30,838 nucleotides of DNA from Chrysophaeum taylorii. Its lineage: Eukaryota; Sar; Pelagophyceae; Pelagomonadales; Pelagomonadaceae. The stretch lies in NCBI GenBank assembly GCA_029834535.1, contig JAQMWT010000146.1, forward strand, positions 1-30,838, in the 5' to 3' direction. The notes beneath the pieces are model-generated. The model made no database searches. It was given only the letters and a program-made list of their open reading frames with translations, and was not told the DNA's origin. Every line of letters starts with the position of its first letter. Within the stretch, counting starts at the first letter, position 1. Positions 10,981 to 20,341 of the stretch are shown one piece after another. The translations under genes were made by a program, and so were the position numbers.

Positions 10981-11646
10981 TTTGTCTGTTTGTCTGTTTG
11001 TCTGTCTGTTTGTTTGTTTGTCCCTCGATTTAGGGTAAGGATCAGGTAGGCGCGAGAGTAAGGATCAGGTAGGCGCGAGAGCCAGACAGTGATCCTCCAA
11101 GCCGTCTACGGCGACCTCGCAGACTATTTCCACGACCCGCGGCGGCTCTTTCAGCGCGCCATTCTCACGCCCCGTCGAAACGATGTTGTCGATGCTGACA
11201 ACGCGCGCATGACCGCGGCCTTTTTTTCCCGGAGACGAGGCGTCGGAGTTCTTTTCGGCCGACTAGGTTGGGTCGGAAGACGACGCCTCGCTCTTTACAG
11301 TCGAGTTTTCAACTCCCTGACAACCAACGGCATGCTGACTTTGATCGCGAGCTTAAAGTCTTCGCAACCTCGACCCGTCGCACGGCCACTGCAACGGTAC
11401 CAGATACATGATCGATCGTGTCGTGTCACCGAGGCTCCTCCAACCTGTATCCCTTAAGGCCCGCCGACGCCAAACGATCACCAAGAGCCAGGGCCAGACG
11501 CCCCGCGAGGTCGGCGTCCTCTTGGCGAAGCCCGTCTTCTGCCACGTCCAGCTCTACCTGGCTCTCTGTCGATCGGCAACCCCGAGGATATCCTCTTCTG
11601 AGTCGACGACTCCACCCTACCCCACACGTGCTGCGCAATACCGATA
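10981..11646 (+). mobile_element. Helitron-derived unit, copy 2 (no tail)
   Basis: It starts directly in the TTTGTCTG microsatellite that abuts the tail end of copy 1; the core is 11021-11646. It carries the same helicase fragment, but motif VI reads YLALCR instead of YVALCR. It ends at ACCGATA and passes straight into the left edge of copy 3, so the tail repeats are absent. The core start lies 1020 bp from that of copy 1. Confidence 0.75.
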
Positions 11647-12335
11647 ATAACTACTAATCGACAGATGTTTGTCTGTTTGTCTGTTTGTTTTTTTGTTTGT
11701 TTGTTTGTCCCTCGATTTAGGGTAAGGATCAGGTAGGCGCGAGAGTAAGGATCAGGTAGGCGCGAGAGAGCCAGACAGTGATCCTCCAAGCCGTCTACGG
11801 CGACCTCGCAGACTATTTCCACGACCAGCGGCGGCTCTTTCAGCGCGCCATTCTCACGCCCCGTCGAAACGATGTTGTCGATGCTGACAACGCGCGCATG
11901 ACCGCGGCCTTTTTTCCCGGAGACGAGGCGTCGGAGTTCTTTTCGGCCGACTAGGTTGGGTCGGAAGACGACGCCTCGCTCTTTACAGTCGAGTTTTCAA
12001 CTCCCTGACAACCAACGGCATGCTGACTTTGATCGCGAGCTTAAAGTCTTCGCAACCTCGACCCGTCGCACGGCCACTGCAACGGTACCAGATACATGAT
12101 CGATCGTGTCGTTGTCACCGAGGCTCCTCCAACCTGTATCCCGTAAGGCCCGCCGACGCCAAACGATCACCAAGAGCCAGGGCCAGACGCCCCGCGAGGT
12201 CGGCGTCCTCTTGGCGAAGCCCGTCTTCTGCCACGTCTAGCTCTACGTGGCTCTCTGTCGATCGGCAACCCCGAGGATATCCTCTTCTGAGTCGACGACT
12301 CCACCCTACCCCACACGTGCTGCGCAATACCGATA
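11647..12335 (+). mobile_element. Helitron-derived unit, copy 3 (no tail)
   Basis: Left edge ACTACTAATCGACAGATG plus microsatellite, core 11708-12335. This copy has six T's rather than seven in the T run near 11910, so the helicase frame continues from AAFF into PGDEASEFFSAD, as expected for Helitron helicases, before a TAG. It is spaced 687 bp from copy 2 and 689 bp from copy 4, a true tandem period. Confidence 0.75.
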
Positions 12336-13394
12336 ATAACTACTAATCGACAGATGTTTGTCTGTTTGTCTGTTTGTTTTTTTGTTTGTTTGTTTGTCCC
12401 TCGATTTAGGGTAAGGATCAGGTAGGCGCGAGAGTAAGGATCAGGTAGGCGCGAGAGCCAGACAGTGATCCTCCAAGCCGTCTACGGCGACCTCGCAGAC
12501 TATTTCCACGACCCGCGGCGGCTCTTTCAGCGCGCCATTCTCACGCCCCGTCGAAACGATGTTGTCGATGCTGACAACGCGCGCATGACCGCGGCCTTTT
12601 TTTCCCGGAGACGAGGCGTCGGAGTTCTTTTCGGCCGACTAGGTTGGGTCGGAAGACGACGCCTCGCTCTTTACAGTCGAGTTTTCAACTCCCTGACAAC
12701 CAACGGCATGCTGACTTTGATCGCGAGCTTAAAGTCTTCGCAACCTCGACCCGTCGCACGGCCACTGCAACGGTACCAGATACATGATCGATCGTGTCGT
12801 GTCACCGAGGCTCCTCCAACCTGTATCCCTTAAGGCCCGCCGACGCCAAACGATCACCAAGAGCCCAGACGCCCCGCGAGGTCGGCGTCCTCTCGCCCAA
12901 GCCCGTCTTCTGTCACGTCCAGCTCTACGTGGCTCTCTGTCGATCGGCAACCCCGAGGATATCGTCTTCTGAGTCGACGACTCCACCCTACCCCACACGT
13001 GCTGCGCAATACCGATAAGCCCCCTCCCGGCGTCTACACGCGCACGGTAGGTGAACTTACTGGGACCAGGTGAACTTACTGGGGTTTGAGATTGGGACTA
13101 GGTGAACTTAGTGACCAGGTGAACTTACTGAGACCAAGTGAACTTACAGGGGTTTTTAGAGTGAACGCAAAGGCGAGCGGCGTGTACGGATCAAAGCAGC
13201 TTAGATTGGCGGAGGTGAGAGCGACGAGCTCGAAGGAGAGTGGGGTGAGTAGATGTGAGCACGAGTGGGCTTACGCCGAACTTACTGGGGTTAGAGATTG
13301 GGACTAGGTGAACTTACTGGGACCAGGTGAACTTACTGGGGTTAGAGATTGGGACCAGGTGAACTTACTGGCGAACTTACTGGTCTGCACTTGT
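12336..13394 (+). mobile_element. Helitron-derived unit, copy 4 (with tail)
   Basis: The core is 12397-13017, followed by a tail of 19-bp repeats ending CTGCACTTGT at 13394. It has a small deletion around 12863 (the AGGGCCAG stretch of the other copies is shortened) and CGTCTTCTG near 12963 where others have CCTCTTCTG. The right flank (TTTCAAATAATCC) differs from the flanks of copies 5 and 6, which locates the element's right end at TGCACTTGT. Confidence 0.75.
13018..13394 (+). repeat. Tail repeat array of copy 4
   Basis: The same 19-bp GGTGAACTTACTGGGACCA repeats and spacer as in copy 1, with extra copies at the right end (about 13275-13385). Short open frames here are repeat artefacts. Confidence 0.8.
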
Positions 13395-13471
13395 TTTCAA
13401 ATAATCCGACTGACTTGGGTCGGGTTTTTCGAGGGCGCCAAAGTGAAAAAACTTAAGCAAATATACCGACC

Positions 13472-14397
13472 ATGGCGAGGACCACGAAGGAAGCGCAGCG
13501 GCGGGCAGCGACGCTGAAGATCAAACCCGGCTGGGCTGCGATGACGATGCAGAGCTGGACCCCGAAAGTTTCGCGGCCGGAAAACAAACACCTCATGGCG
13601 GGGATCAAGCGCCGGGCGGCAGAGCAAAGCGTGCCGAAGCCCAGGTGCAAGGCCTGGAACTGGTCCGCGCTCGTGGCTTGGCTCGAGATGGTGGAAACGA
13701 GTGCCACGCTCTTCACACTGAGTGATTCGGCCGAGTCGGAGCCGGAGGGCGCAGAGTCAGAGGCTACATCTGTCGACGCAGCGTGGGCGGCCGCAACTGA
13801 GGCTGTGTCCCGAGCTGGCGCAACCTGCTTTGTGAAGCTCGCTCGCCGCCGTCGCCGTCGAAGAATCACTGGTCGAAGGATCCCTGCCGATCGCGGATGG
13901 TCATGTCCATCGTCCAGACGCCAGACGCCCACCTTTTGCGGTTCATAACGCCATCTTGGCAAGACCTTGACGCCAAGGAGCCCAGCTTGCACTGGGAGGG
14001 GCTGGCCAAGGTCTGCAAATCGAACGATCCAGCAGTGGACGATATCCTGTATGCCGCCGATCCTGATGTTCCCGAGCTCGTCAGGAACCTACAACTCCCT
14101 CCTTTCCTTCTTGACTCCACCTCCGCGCCTCGTCACCTAAAAAAGCTCCTCCGCCCCCTGGCGGCCGGCCCGCCCCTGCCACTGGCCGCCTCCTCCGATA
14201 TGAAGAGTGCTATCGTTATACTTAGCTGCCGAGGGCGCCGAAGCCCCTCCTCGCGGAGGAGCGCCTCGAGCATAGTGCGCGGGGTGGGACTTGACGAGGT
14301 GGGACTGGACCTTTCGCCGCGATTCGACGACGCTTTACCGCAGCAAAATGCAGCACCCGTCGATGGCACCCACCACGCTTCGAAGGACGGGGCGTGA
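13472..14397 (+). pseudogene. Unrecognised ORF with ideal start context, frameshifted
   Basis: The first frame (13472-13948, 158 residues) begins at an ATG in GACCATGGCG, a strong eukaryotic start context. It is basic at first, has a short Trp-rich stretch (KAWNWSALVAWLEM), then an acidic Ser/Glu-rich linker, then an Arg run. A frameshift near 13890-13900 would lead into a second frame (from 13897) whose MVMSIVQTPDAHLLRF and PSWQDLDAKEPSLHWEG text looks protein-like until about 14130, where it becomes low-complexity and overlaps the convergent transposase relic. I do not recognise the family. Harbinger elements carry a second ORF, usually Myb/SANT-like, beside the transposase; this ORF sits in that position but lacks a clear SANT pattern. 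A host gene remnant is equally possible. Confidence 0.4.
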
Positions 14398-14955
14398 CTT
14401 GCGAGCCCAGCCCGCCTGCAGTTTCTCGAGTTCCGTCTCGTCGTCCAGCGGGAAGTCTGTAGGGAACGTGTTGTTGATGGCTTCAACACATCTCCAAATC
14501 GATCGATAAAACTCCGCCGGAGACACCCCAAAGTTAGAGCAGATGTCGAGGTAGCTCCCCCCAGCAAGGTAGCGTATGCTGATCGCAAGTCGGACCTCGG
14601 CGCATACCTCGGACCCAGGAGCACGCACGGCTCTCTCGATGTCTTGCGTCTGTATCTCCCTCCGCACCAACTCCAGCAACTCGTTGAAATGCTAGACCAC
14701 CATGCGATACATCCGTCGAAATTTTCGAGGACCCTCTGTCCGCACGTGATGATGCCACTCTTTGCGCGACGCACGAAGCTTGGGCCCCGTCGGCCCCGGG
14801 CGCTTCTCACGGTCAAACGCACCAAATGCGGTGATCGCTGCGATTCGACGACGCTTTGTCGCTTCGGCGATCTCGGTCGTGCGATACTCGTCGTCGCTGT
14901 CCGATTCGGAGTCGCTCGTATCAGCGCGCCTTCGTTCAAGTCGTGACCCGGACAT
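14335..14955 (-). pseudogene. Harbinger/PIF-like transposase, N-terminal half, broken
   Basis: An ATG at 14955 opens an acidic Ser/Asp-rich N-terminus (DTSDSESDSDDEY). One in-frame TAG (14692-14694) interrupts it; the frame then continues HFNELLELVRRE. The core VRLAISIRYLAGGSYLDICSNFGVS followed by FYRSIWRCVEAIN is the helix-turn-helix region of DDE_Tnp_4/HARBI1-type transposases. The first catalytic Asp appears in VVGAIDGCCI just before a TAA at 14335. Sequence past that stop no longer shows the expected NRKG and later Asp/Glu motifs, so about half the catalytic domain is lost. Such enzymes cut and paste DNA in the nucleus; this copy cannot work. Confidence 0.75.
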
Positions 14956-15029
14956 TTATTAAACGAGTTGAGAGGCGCAGACTTTATTTTTTTTCCAGTA
15001 CCCATACATCTGCTTGTGGGGCCATGGCT

Positions 15030-15034
15030 GGTCA
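15030..15034. repeat. Target-site duplication of Copia insertion, left copy (GGTCA)
   Basis: GGTCA directly abuts the left LTR and is repeated exactly at 20342-20346 next to the right LTR. Five bases is the usual length for Copia integration. Confidence 0.92.
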
Positions 15035-15130
15035 TGTGACAACTGGAATGGGGCGTTACTCTAGCGATAAGAGAATGACGTAGGGAAACTGGATACGTGG
15101 CGCAGGGGTAAGTGTCATAGCTTCCTCACA
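15035..15130 (-). repeat. Copia 3' LTR (96 bp)
   Basis: Begins TGTGACAACTGG and ends CTTCCTCACA on the plus strand; read in element sense it starts TGTGA and ends TCACA. It matches 20246-20341 at 94 of 96 positions (A/T in GGGAAACT and C/T in GTGGCGC). Very short for an LTR; it contains no obvious TATA box. Confidence 0.93.
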
Positions 15131-15235
15131 CAGGTGCTGGAAAAGAAAGAAAAGGAAATGGGGGTAAGTGAGGTCCTCACACAGGTGCTGGAAAAGAAAA
15201 AGGAAGAAGGAAAAGGGGTAAGTGAGACGCTCACA
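15131..15235. repeat. Tandem duplication beside the 3' LTR (51 and 54 bp)
   Basis: CAGGTGCTGGAAAAGAAA begins each unit (15131 and 15182). Each unit ends in a GGGGTAAGTG...CTCACA segment resembling the last 26 bp of the LTR itself. The plus strand is purine-rich, so in element sense the tract is pyrimidine-rich (TTTCTTTTCCAG). Confidence 0.85.
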
Positions 15236-15306
15236 GAGGAGAAGCTTTGAGGAAGACGTCAATAGAGGCATTGTGGCAGAAAGAAACAGGAGAGATCAGG
15301 GCGAAG

Positions 15307-17358
15307 TCACGAGGTGAGGTAACGAGCACGAAGCCGGAGGAAGGAAGGAGCTTCCGTACTGCGGGTGAAAATATCGCTAAGGTTGTCAAGACGAGTAATG
15401 TGTTGGAGATCAATGATGTGGTTGCGATGATATTCGGCGGTGCTGTAAAAGCGAATGTCAATATGGCGGGTGCGCCGTGTGAGACATTGGAGACGGACTT
15501 GGGTGACGGTGGTGCTATTATCGACATACATTGGTACCGTGTGACGAGGGAGATCAAAGTCATCAAAAAGTTTGAGAAGCCAAGAGAGCTCAGCAGTAGC
15601 GGCGTAAAGAGCGAGCAATTCAGCTTCAAAAGAAGAGCGAGCATGTAAGTACTGCGAGCGGGAGCAGTAGGTTATCATAGAGCCAGCAATGAGAAAACAA
15701 AAACCAGTTGTGGAGTGGCGGTCATCAGGGTCGTCGGCCCAGCTGGAGTCGGAATAACCACAGAGACGAAGGGTAGAATCGCGACCAAGAACAAGGGCAA
15801 GATCCGGAGAACCGTTGAGATAACGCAGAGTGTGGGATAAAGCGTGCCAGTGGGGTTTACCAGGATTGTGGGAAAAACGCGCACATTGATTGACGGACCA
15901 AGTGATATCAGGGCGAGGCATAGCAGAAGGAAACAAGACACAACGGAGAATACGACGAAAAGGGATGCGCGCCATGAAGATGTGATCTGGAGAACCAGGA
16001 GCAGGACAATCAGCTGCAGAAAGAGGAAGAACTTTGGGAGCGGGAGTCAAGTCTGGTTGTGCGCGATCACGCGTAATGCGGAGACCAACGTAAGTGGTGA
16101 GATCAAGCTCATTGACGTCAGTGAAGGTTCTGAAACGGAGGAAAAAGGCTTGGTAATGGCCAATACAATGACGAGGGTGCGCCACAAGAAGATCATCAAC
16201 GACAAGAACGAGACGTAGGACAGCGGTAGAATTGAGCACGAGCTTGTAATTGCAAGTGTCACCAGATCCGCGGACGAAGCCACAATCATTGAGAAGGAAG
16301 CGTTCCAAATAAAGCCACCAATTGCGACAAGCTTGTTTGCAACCATACCAAGAGCGACGGAGCTTGTAAACGATTTGGGAACCATCGGTGGGTTGGCGAG
16401 GAGCATAGCCTTCGGGTGGCCAGACATAGATGTCTTCGTCAATGGGAGCTTAGATAAAAGCGGAGCTGACATCCAACTTGTGCAAATCCCAGTCATGAAC
16501 AGCGACAAAGGTTAGAAAGAAACGGATCGTGACGATGTTAGCAACCGGTGAGTAGGTGTCATGATAATCAATGCCGTGAACCTGGGTGTAACCGCGGACA
16601 ACGAGGCGAGCCTTGTACGATTTGAAGCGGCCAGAGTCATACTTCTTGCGGAGGATCCACTTGAGGGTACAAATGTTGCCAGAAAAAGTCGAAGGAAGGC
16701 GAACAACATCCCAGCAACCAAGCTGACCAAGGGAGCTATACTCTTTAGCGATGGCTTGCAACCAGCCAGGACGCTCAGGATTGGTCTGAGCTAAAGCTTC
16801 ACGTAAATGGGTGGAAGTAATGGCAGTTTCGTCAATGTATGAATACTGAGAGGTTTCTTCGGAAGCAGAGTAATAAACGTGTGCATGGGGATCAACAAGG
16901 GTGTTAGCTAAACAAAGGGGAAGGAAGACATAATGAACTAACAAACGAAAGCTAACATAAGAGACATACAAAGAGTTACAGGAGGAAACAGAAGCGACAG
17001 AGGAAACAGAATCGACAATGTGACAGGATGAAACAGAATCGACATTGCGTTGTTGACAAACGCCAGTATGAAAGTTTGTTGGTTGTTGTAATGCGCTTTG
17101 GTCGACTTTGCGCGGTCGGCCCCGTCTGGCTCGACTTTGTTTTGCACTTTCCTCAGGAGGTTTTGGGCTCTTTGGTTTTGTCGGCTCTGGTTTGCTCGAC
17201 TTTGTTTTGCACATTCCGTTGTTTTCTCTCTTTTGCACTTTCTGTTGTTTTCTCTCTTTGGTGCGTCGGAGTTTATGAGCTCGTAGAATGGTCGGTTCAC
17301 GTGATGGGGTGATCAGTCCCAGTGAAACCGGCGCATTCTCATCAAACACAGGGGGCAA
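15307..17358 (-). pseudogene. pol: Copia pol: reverse transcriptase and RNase H, one nonsense codon
   Basis: One frame runs from about 17358 to a stop at 15307, interrupted only by TAA at 16450-16452. The first part is a Lys/Pro-rich linker. The RT starts near 16890 with WLQAIAKEYSSL, CWDVVRLP, TLKWILRKKYDSG, YKARLVVRGY and YHDTYSPVA, and LHKLDVSSAF leads to the stop. After it come IDEDIYVWPPEGY and the catalytic VVDD (16192-16203), where the family norm is YVDD. RNase H shows GYSDSSWADDPDDRHSTTGFC and SSFEAELLALYAA, then MYVDNSTTV, RTRHIDIRFY and LSDIFTRS. The enzyme would copy element RNA to DNA in cytoplasmic particles. Apart from the stop and the YVDD variant it looks complete, so decay is recent compared with the upstream region. 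Confidence 0.92.
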
Positions 17359-18700
17359 GGGGGCAACATCGGAAGAACAGGTGACAATCGGGCAACAGCA
17401 GGAACAGGTGACAATGGGGCAACAGTAGACGAGAGCTGGGCAGCGTGATTCGAGTCAGAACAACGTTGAAGTTCCTTCGGTGGTTGACATTGCAGGAAAT
17501 CTGATAATCGAAACTGTCAGCAAAATCGAGGTCTGAAGAACAATAGCGACAAAAGTGCCTGGGATGACGTGCGTTAGACGATTGTGGCCACTGAGAATCG
17601 CAGCGGGGCAAACATAGCGGAAACACAGGCTGGTACATATGATGGCGGTGTACTAGACGTCTGATGAGAACGTTGCCTTTGGGCAGATATGTTGTATGGT
17701 GACCAGGTTATGACGATGGTCGGAGGCGACTGAAGCAAAAACAGGCGTAAACAGGGTTGATGCGAACGTTGGGTGTTTGGTTGTTGTGGCGCGAGCAAGT
17801 TGCCATGGGCACGACCGCGTCCTGTACGCGAAAATGGAAGACTTCGGACGCGCCAGCGGTGTAAGGAACGAACACGGGTAGACCAGGCTGCTGTATGCCA
17901 GCCTGCTGTGGCAGATAAGAAAGTGGCCCGTTTTCGCATTACCCTTACCCTGATCGCCGACTGCGGTTGCGATGGAGGACGGTGCCTCATGAATCCTGAG
18001 CCTTGCGAGGGCATCCGCCCTCCCGGCGTAGGTTGGCACCTATTCGCCTCCCGGCGGGCCGGTTGGCAGCCGGAACGTTCGCAGTGGGACGGGGTATGGC
18101 CGGGGGGCGAAGACGGAAGGTTATCGACGAGTTGGTTGTCAGTCACATCGCGGTCTCCTCGTCGCATGGCGACAAGCTTGATGGTCACTCTCCGCCGACC
18201 GACCTTTCGGCGCTCCTCGTCTACAGGCCCGTGATTCCGGACTGGCTCCTGTCGGTCCGGCCTGGCTCCCATGCTCGGGAGAGGTCTGAAGTTAGTTAGT
18301 TTCGCATTCGCAAGAACGAAGTTGCCATATGGGCCAACGTTGGAGGAGCAAGCGGCGAGCTTCGCGTCATACTCGAATAGACTGCGGTAGAAGTTGGCGA
18401 CAGTGGCAAAACAGTTGTGGCACGTAAGAACGTTGCAGATAGCGTTGCAGTGGCACGTAAGAACATTGCAGATAGCGTCGCGGGTGCTGAGCACGGAATT
18501 CACTGCGATAGCAAAACCGAATTTTAAAGGTCAGAAAAGCGGCGAAAAAGCGATAGTGCGTGAAGGAGAACCACAAATCACACAGCAAAGAAGCGTGTGT
18601 CCAGGATCCCGAAGATGAGCGATCCAACCACATAGGAAGCACGAAAACTGCGCACGCGAAAAATTGACAGGCACAACTTAGTTGTGGCAGGTGAAATGCG
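17359..18700 (-). other. Copia internal region where integrase is expected; none recognised
   Basis: On the minus strand there is no HHCC zinc-binding pattern and no D,D,E core. A low-complexity linker lies near 17360-17450. About 17930-18290 is clearly more GC-rich than its surroundings, with repeated CTCCCGGCG-type text, and may be a nested insertion. The longest frames on either strand (17773-18234 plus, 17574-18503 minus) resemble nothing I know. Near 18390-18480 a short direct repeat (GCACGTAAGAACGTTGCAGATAG-like, twice) occurs. Confidence 0.45.
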
Positions 18701-18743
18701 CGATGGAACGTGATTCGCTGGTTTTACCAAAACCGACAAGCAC

Positions 18744-19025
18744 AACGAGGAGTGGATCAACCAATAGGTGAAAATGCACAACGGGGAGTGGATCAACGAA
18801 TAGCTGAAAATGCACAACGGGGAGTGGAGCAACGAATAGGCGAAATACAGAACGAGGAGGGGAGCAACGAGGTGAAAAGACAACGAGGAGGGGAGCAACG
18901 ACGAGGTGAAAAGACAGAACGAGGAGAGGAGCAACGACGAGGGGAAAATACAGAACGAGGGGCTGAGCAACGAATAGCGGGAAATACAGAACGAGGCGTC
19001 TGTGCAATGGGAGCTAAAAACAAAA
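18744..19025. repeat. 36-bp minisatellite, about 8 units
   Basis: Units start at 18744, 18780, 18816, 18851, 18882, 18918, 18954 and 18990, all beginning AACGAGG or AACGGGG. The period is 36 bp except for one 35- and one 31-bp unit. Because 36 is divisible by three, frames stay open on both strands. In the plus frame one unit reads RGVDQRIAENAQ, on the minus strand PRSVFSPRRCSS. These open frames are a product of the repeat and not evidence of a gene. Confidence 0.85.
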
Positions 19026-19339
19026 ACGAGGGGCTTCCGTGGGATGGGGTTGTTGATGTGCTTGCATCAGACATTCGGCGGTACACACGCTGACTTGGAA
19101 TTATCTTGATTGGCAGAAAGGTGCAAAGATGTGTAATAGCTGGTGGTATTAAGAAAAGCGGCGGAGTGGAACTAGAATCAGTCAAGGTTGGAATAGGCAT
19201 AGGAGCAGAAAAGGTTGTGTTACTGGTGTTGGTGTTGGTGGGTGGGTGTTGTTGGGTGTTGTTGGAGTCATTGGCAGTGTTGCGCTGTTGAGAAGAACGG
19301 CGATGGTGGGTAGGGCGTTGTCGTGGAATAGCTAGGAAC

Positions 19340-20110
19340 TTTGAAACTTGCGGCAGTCCCCCTTAAAGTGATCCTTGCAGCCGCCAAAAGGACATTGGGT
19401 AGTGCGTCGGAATCGAGTAGAGCCAGGTTGTTGGGAAAGGGGGGAGTCTAGGGTAGGTCAGTTGGAAGAGTCTGAAGTCGTGGCTGACGACGCGGCGGAT
19501 AGCGCGGCGGAAGTGGTTGTGCATGCCATCGAAATTGATTGTTGTTGAACTTCTCAAGGGTACAACCACATTAATCGGTACGAAACGCGAGACGATAAAA
19601 CAAAGCCAATAAGTCTTGAAAGATGCACGTATTCAAATGCGAGGACCCACTCGAGGGTGCGTCAGATCAGGTAGAATGTCGACCAACTTGAACTCCGGTG
19701 ATTGGTACAGTGCCGAGCAACTTGAACGCCGGTGATAGGTACAATGCCGAGCAACTTGTATACTCCGATGATGAACTTGTTGAGGAAGTTCGCTACGCGA
19801 TCCCCACGGCCCATGTAGACATCTGTAATGCGCTTGTAAAGTCGCGTGAAGTTCATGTCGCGGTTTTCATGGATATCAACGTTGTTGCTTGACGCGAAAT
19901 TCGCCTTCAGAGCAGCGAGATGCTGAGAAATTCTTCTTCAGAGCAGCGAGATGCTGAGATGCTAGTCCAAGGATCGTTGGTCGAGATAATGTGATCGCCG
20001 GTGGAGATGATCATGTTCTCAAGACGACGTGCCATTGGTGGGGGAAAAAAAATGTCGCTCACCGCTGAAGGCATCAAGTTTGTGCGAAAGCTTGCTATCT
20101 TTAATTTCGA
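19340..20110 (-). pseudogene. gag: Copia gag relic with zinc-knuckle-like motif
   Basis: Downstream of the primer-binding site, minus-strand fragments in different frames look Gag-like. These include MARRLENMIISTGDHIISTNDPW (about 20030-19950) and FTRLYKRITDVYMGRGDRVANFLNKF (about 19850-19770), where AN-FLNKF resembles the Copia Gag region before the zinc knuckle. A cysteine motif follows at 19392-19351, CPFGGCKDHFKGDC, spaced C-x4-C-x2-H-x4-C. Overall length equals the classical C-x2-C-x4-H-x4-C, but the second Cys is displaced. Several frameshifts separate the blocks. A short near-repeat (GATTGGTACAGTGCCGAGCAACTTG and a sibling near 19698-19757) interrupts the frame. Confidence 0.55.
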
Positions 20111-20233
20111 TCGAGGACATGATAAACGATAACGAACCGAACACGTAGCAATGAACTGAAGCCGATGAGGAGTCGCCGTGAAGTCAAGCACAGGTTCGAT
20201 CGAAACGAACACTTGGTACCATGTGTAGACGAA

Positions 20234-20245
20234 CACCTGCTACCA
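20234..20245 (-). other. Copia primer-binding site, probable initiator tRNA-Met
   Basis: In element sense the base after the 5' LTR starts TGGTAGCAGGTG. The first nine bases, TGGTAGCAG, are complementary to the 3' end of animal-type initiator tRNA-Met (ending CTGCTACCA), recalled from memory. It abuts the LTR with no spacer. Confidence 0.75.
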
Positions 20246-20341
20246 TGTGACAACTGGAATGGGGCGTTACTCTAGCGATAAGAGAATGACGTAGGGATAC
20301 TGGATACGTGGTGCAGGGGTAAGTGTCATAGCTTCCTCACA
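20246..20341 (-). repeat. Copia 5' LTR (96 bp)
   Basis: Partner of 15035-15130 with two differences; bounded on the right by the GGTCA duplication at 20342-20346 and on the left by the primer-binding site. Sense-strand ends TGTGA and TCACA form a 5-bp terminal inverted repeat. Confidence 0.93.

Larger units (their letters stand above)
15035..20341 (-). mobile_element. Copia-type LTR retrotransposon, complete insertion, internally decayed
   Basis: The element is 5307 bp with 96-bp LTRs at both ends, differing at 2 positions, and a perfect GGTCA target duplication. It is oriented leftward: 5' LTR 20341-20246, primer-binding site 20245-20234, gag relic about 19350-20100, RT-RNase H 17358-15307, 3' LTR 15130-15035. 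The RT-before-RNase H text and the C-terminal block ending in DIFTRS are of Copia type. No integrase is recognisable between the gag zinc knuckle and the RT, although Copia elements normally carry it there. The sense strand next to the 3' LTR is pyrimidine-rich, not the usual polypurine tract. Confidence 0.93.

Noticed and set aside
13453..13992. Minus-strand ORF of 179 codons
   Set aside because: Shadow of the plus-strand ORF from 13472. Its start is not in good context and the composition is that of an antisense frame.
15131..15240. GGGGTAAGTG and TTTTCCAG as splice sites of an intron in the Copia 3' region
   Set aside because: The donor-like and acceptor-like signals are on opposite strands, or would give an intron of about 21 nt, so they are by-products of the tandem repeat.
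15247..15648. Plus-strand ORF of 133 codons inside the Copia element
   Set aside because: Antisense to the Copia RNase H region, which has clear motifs on the minus strand.
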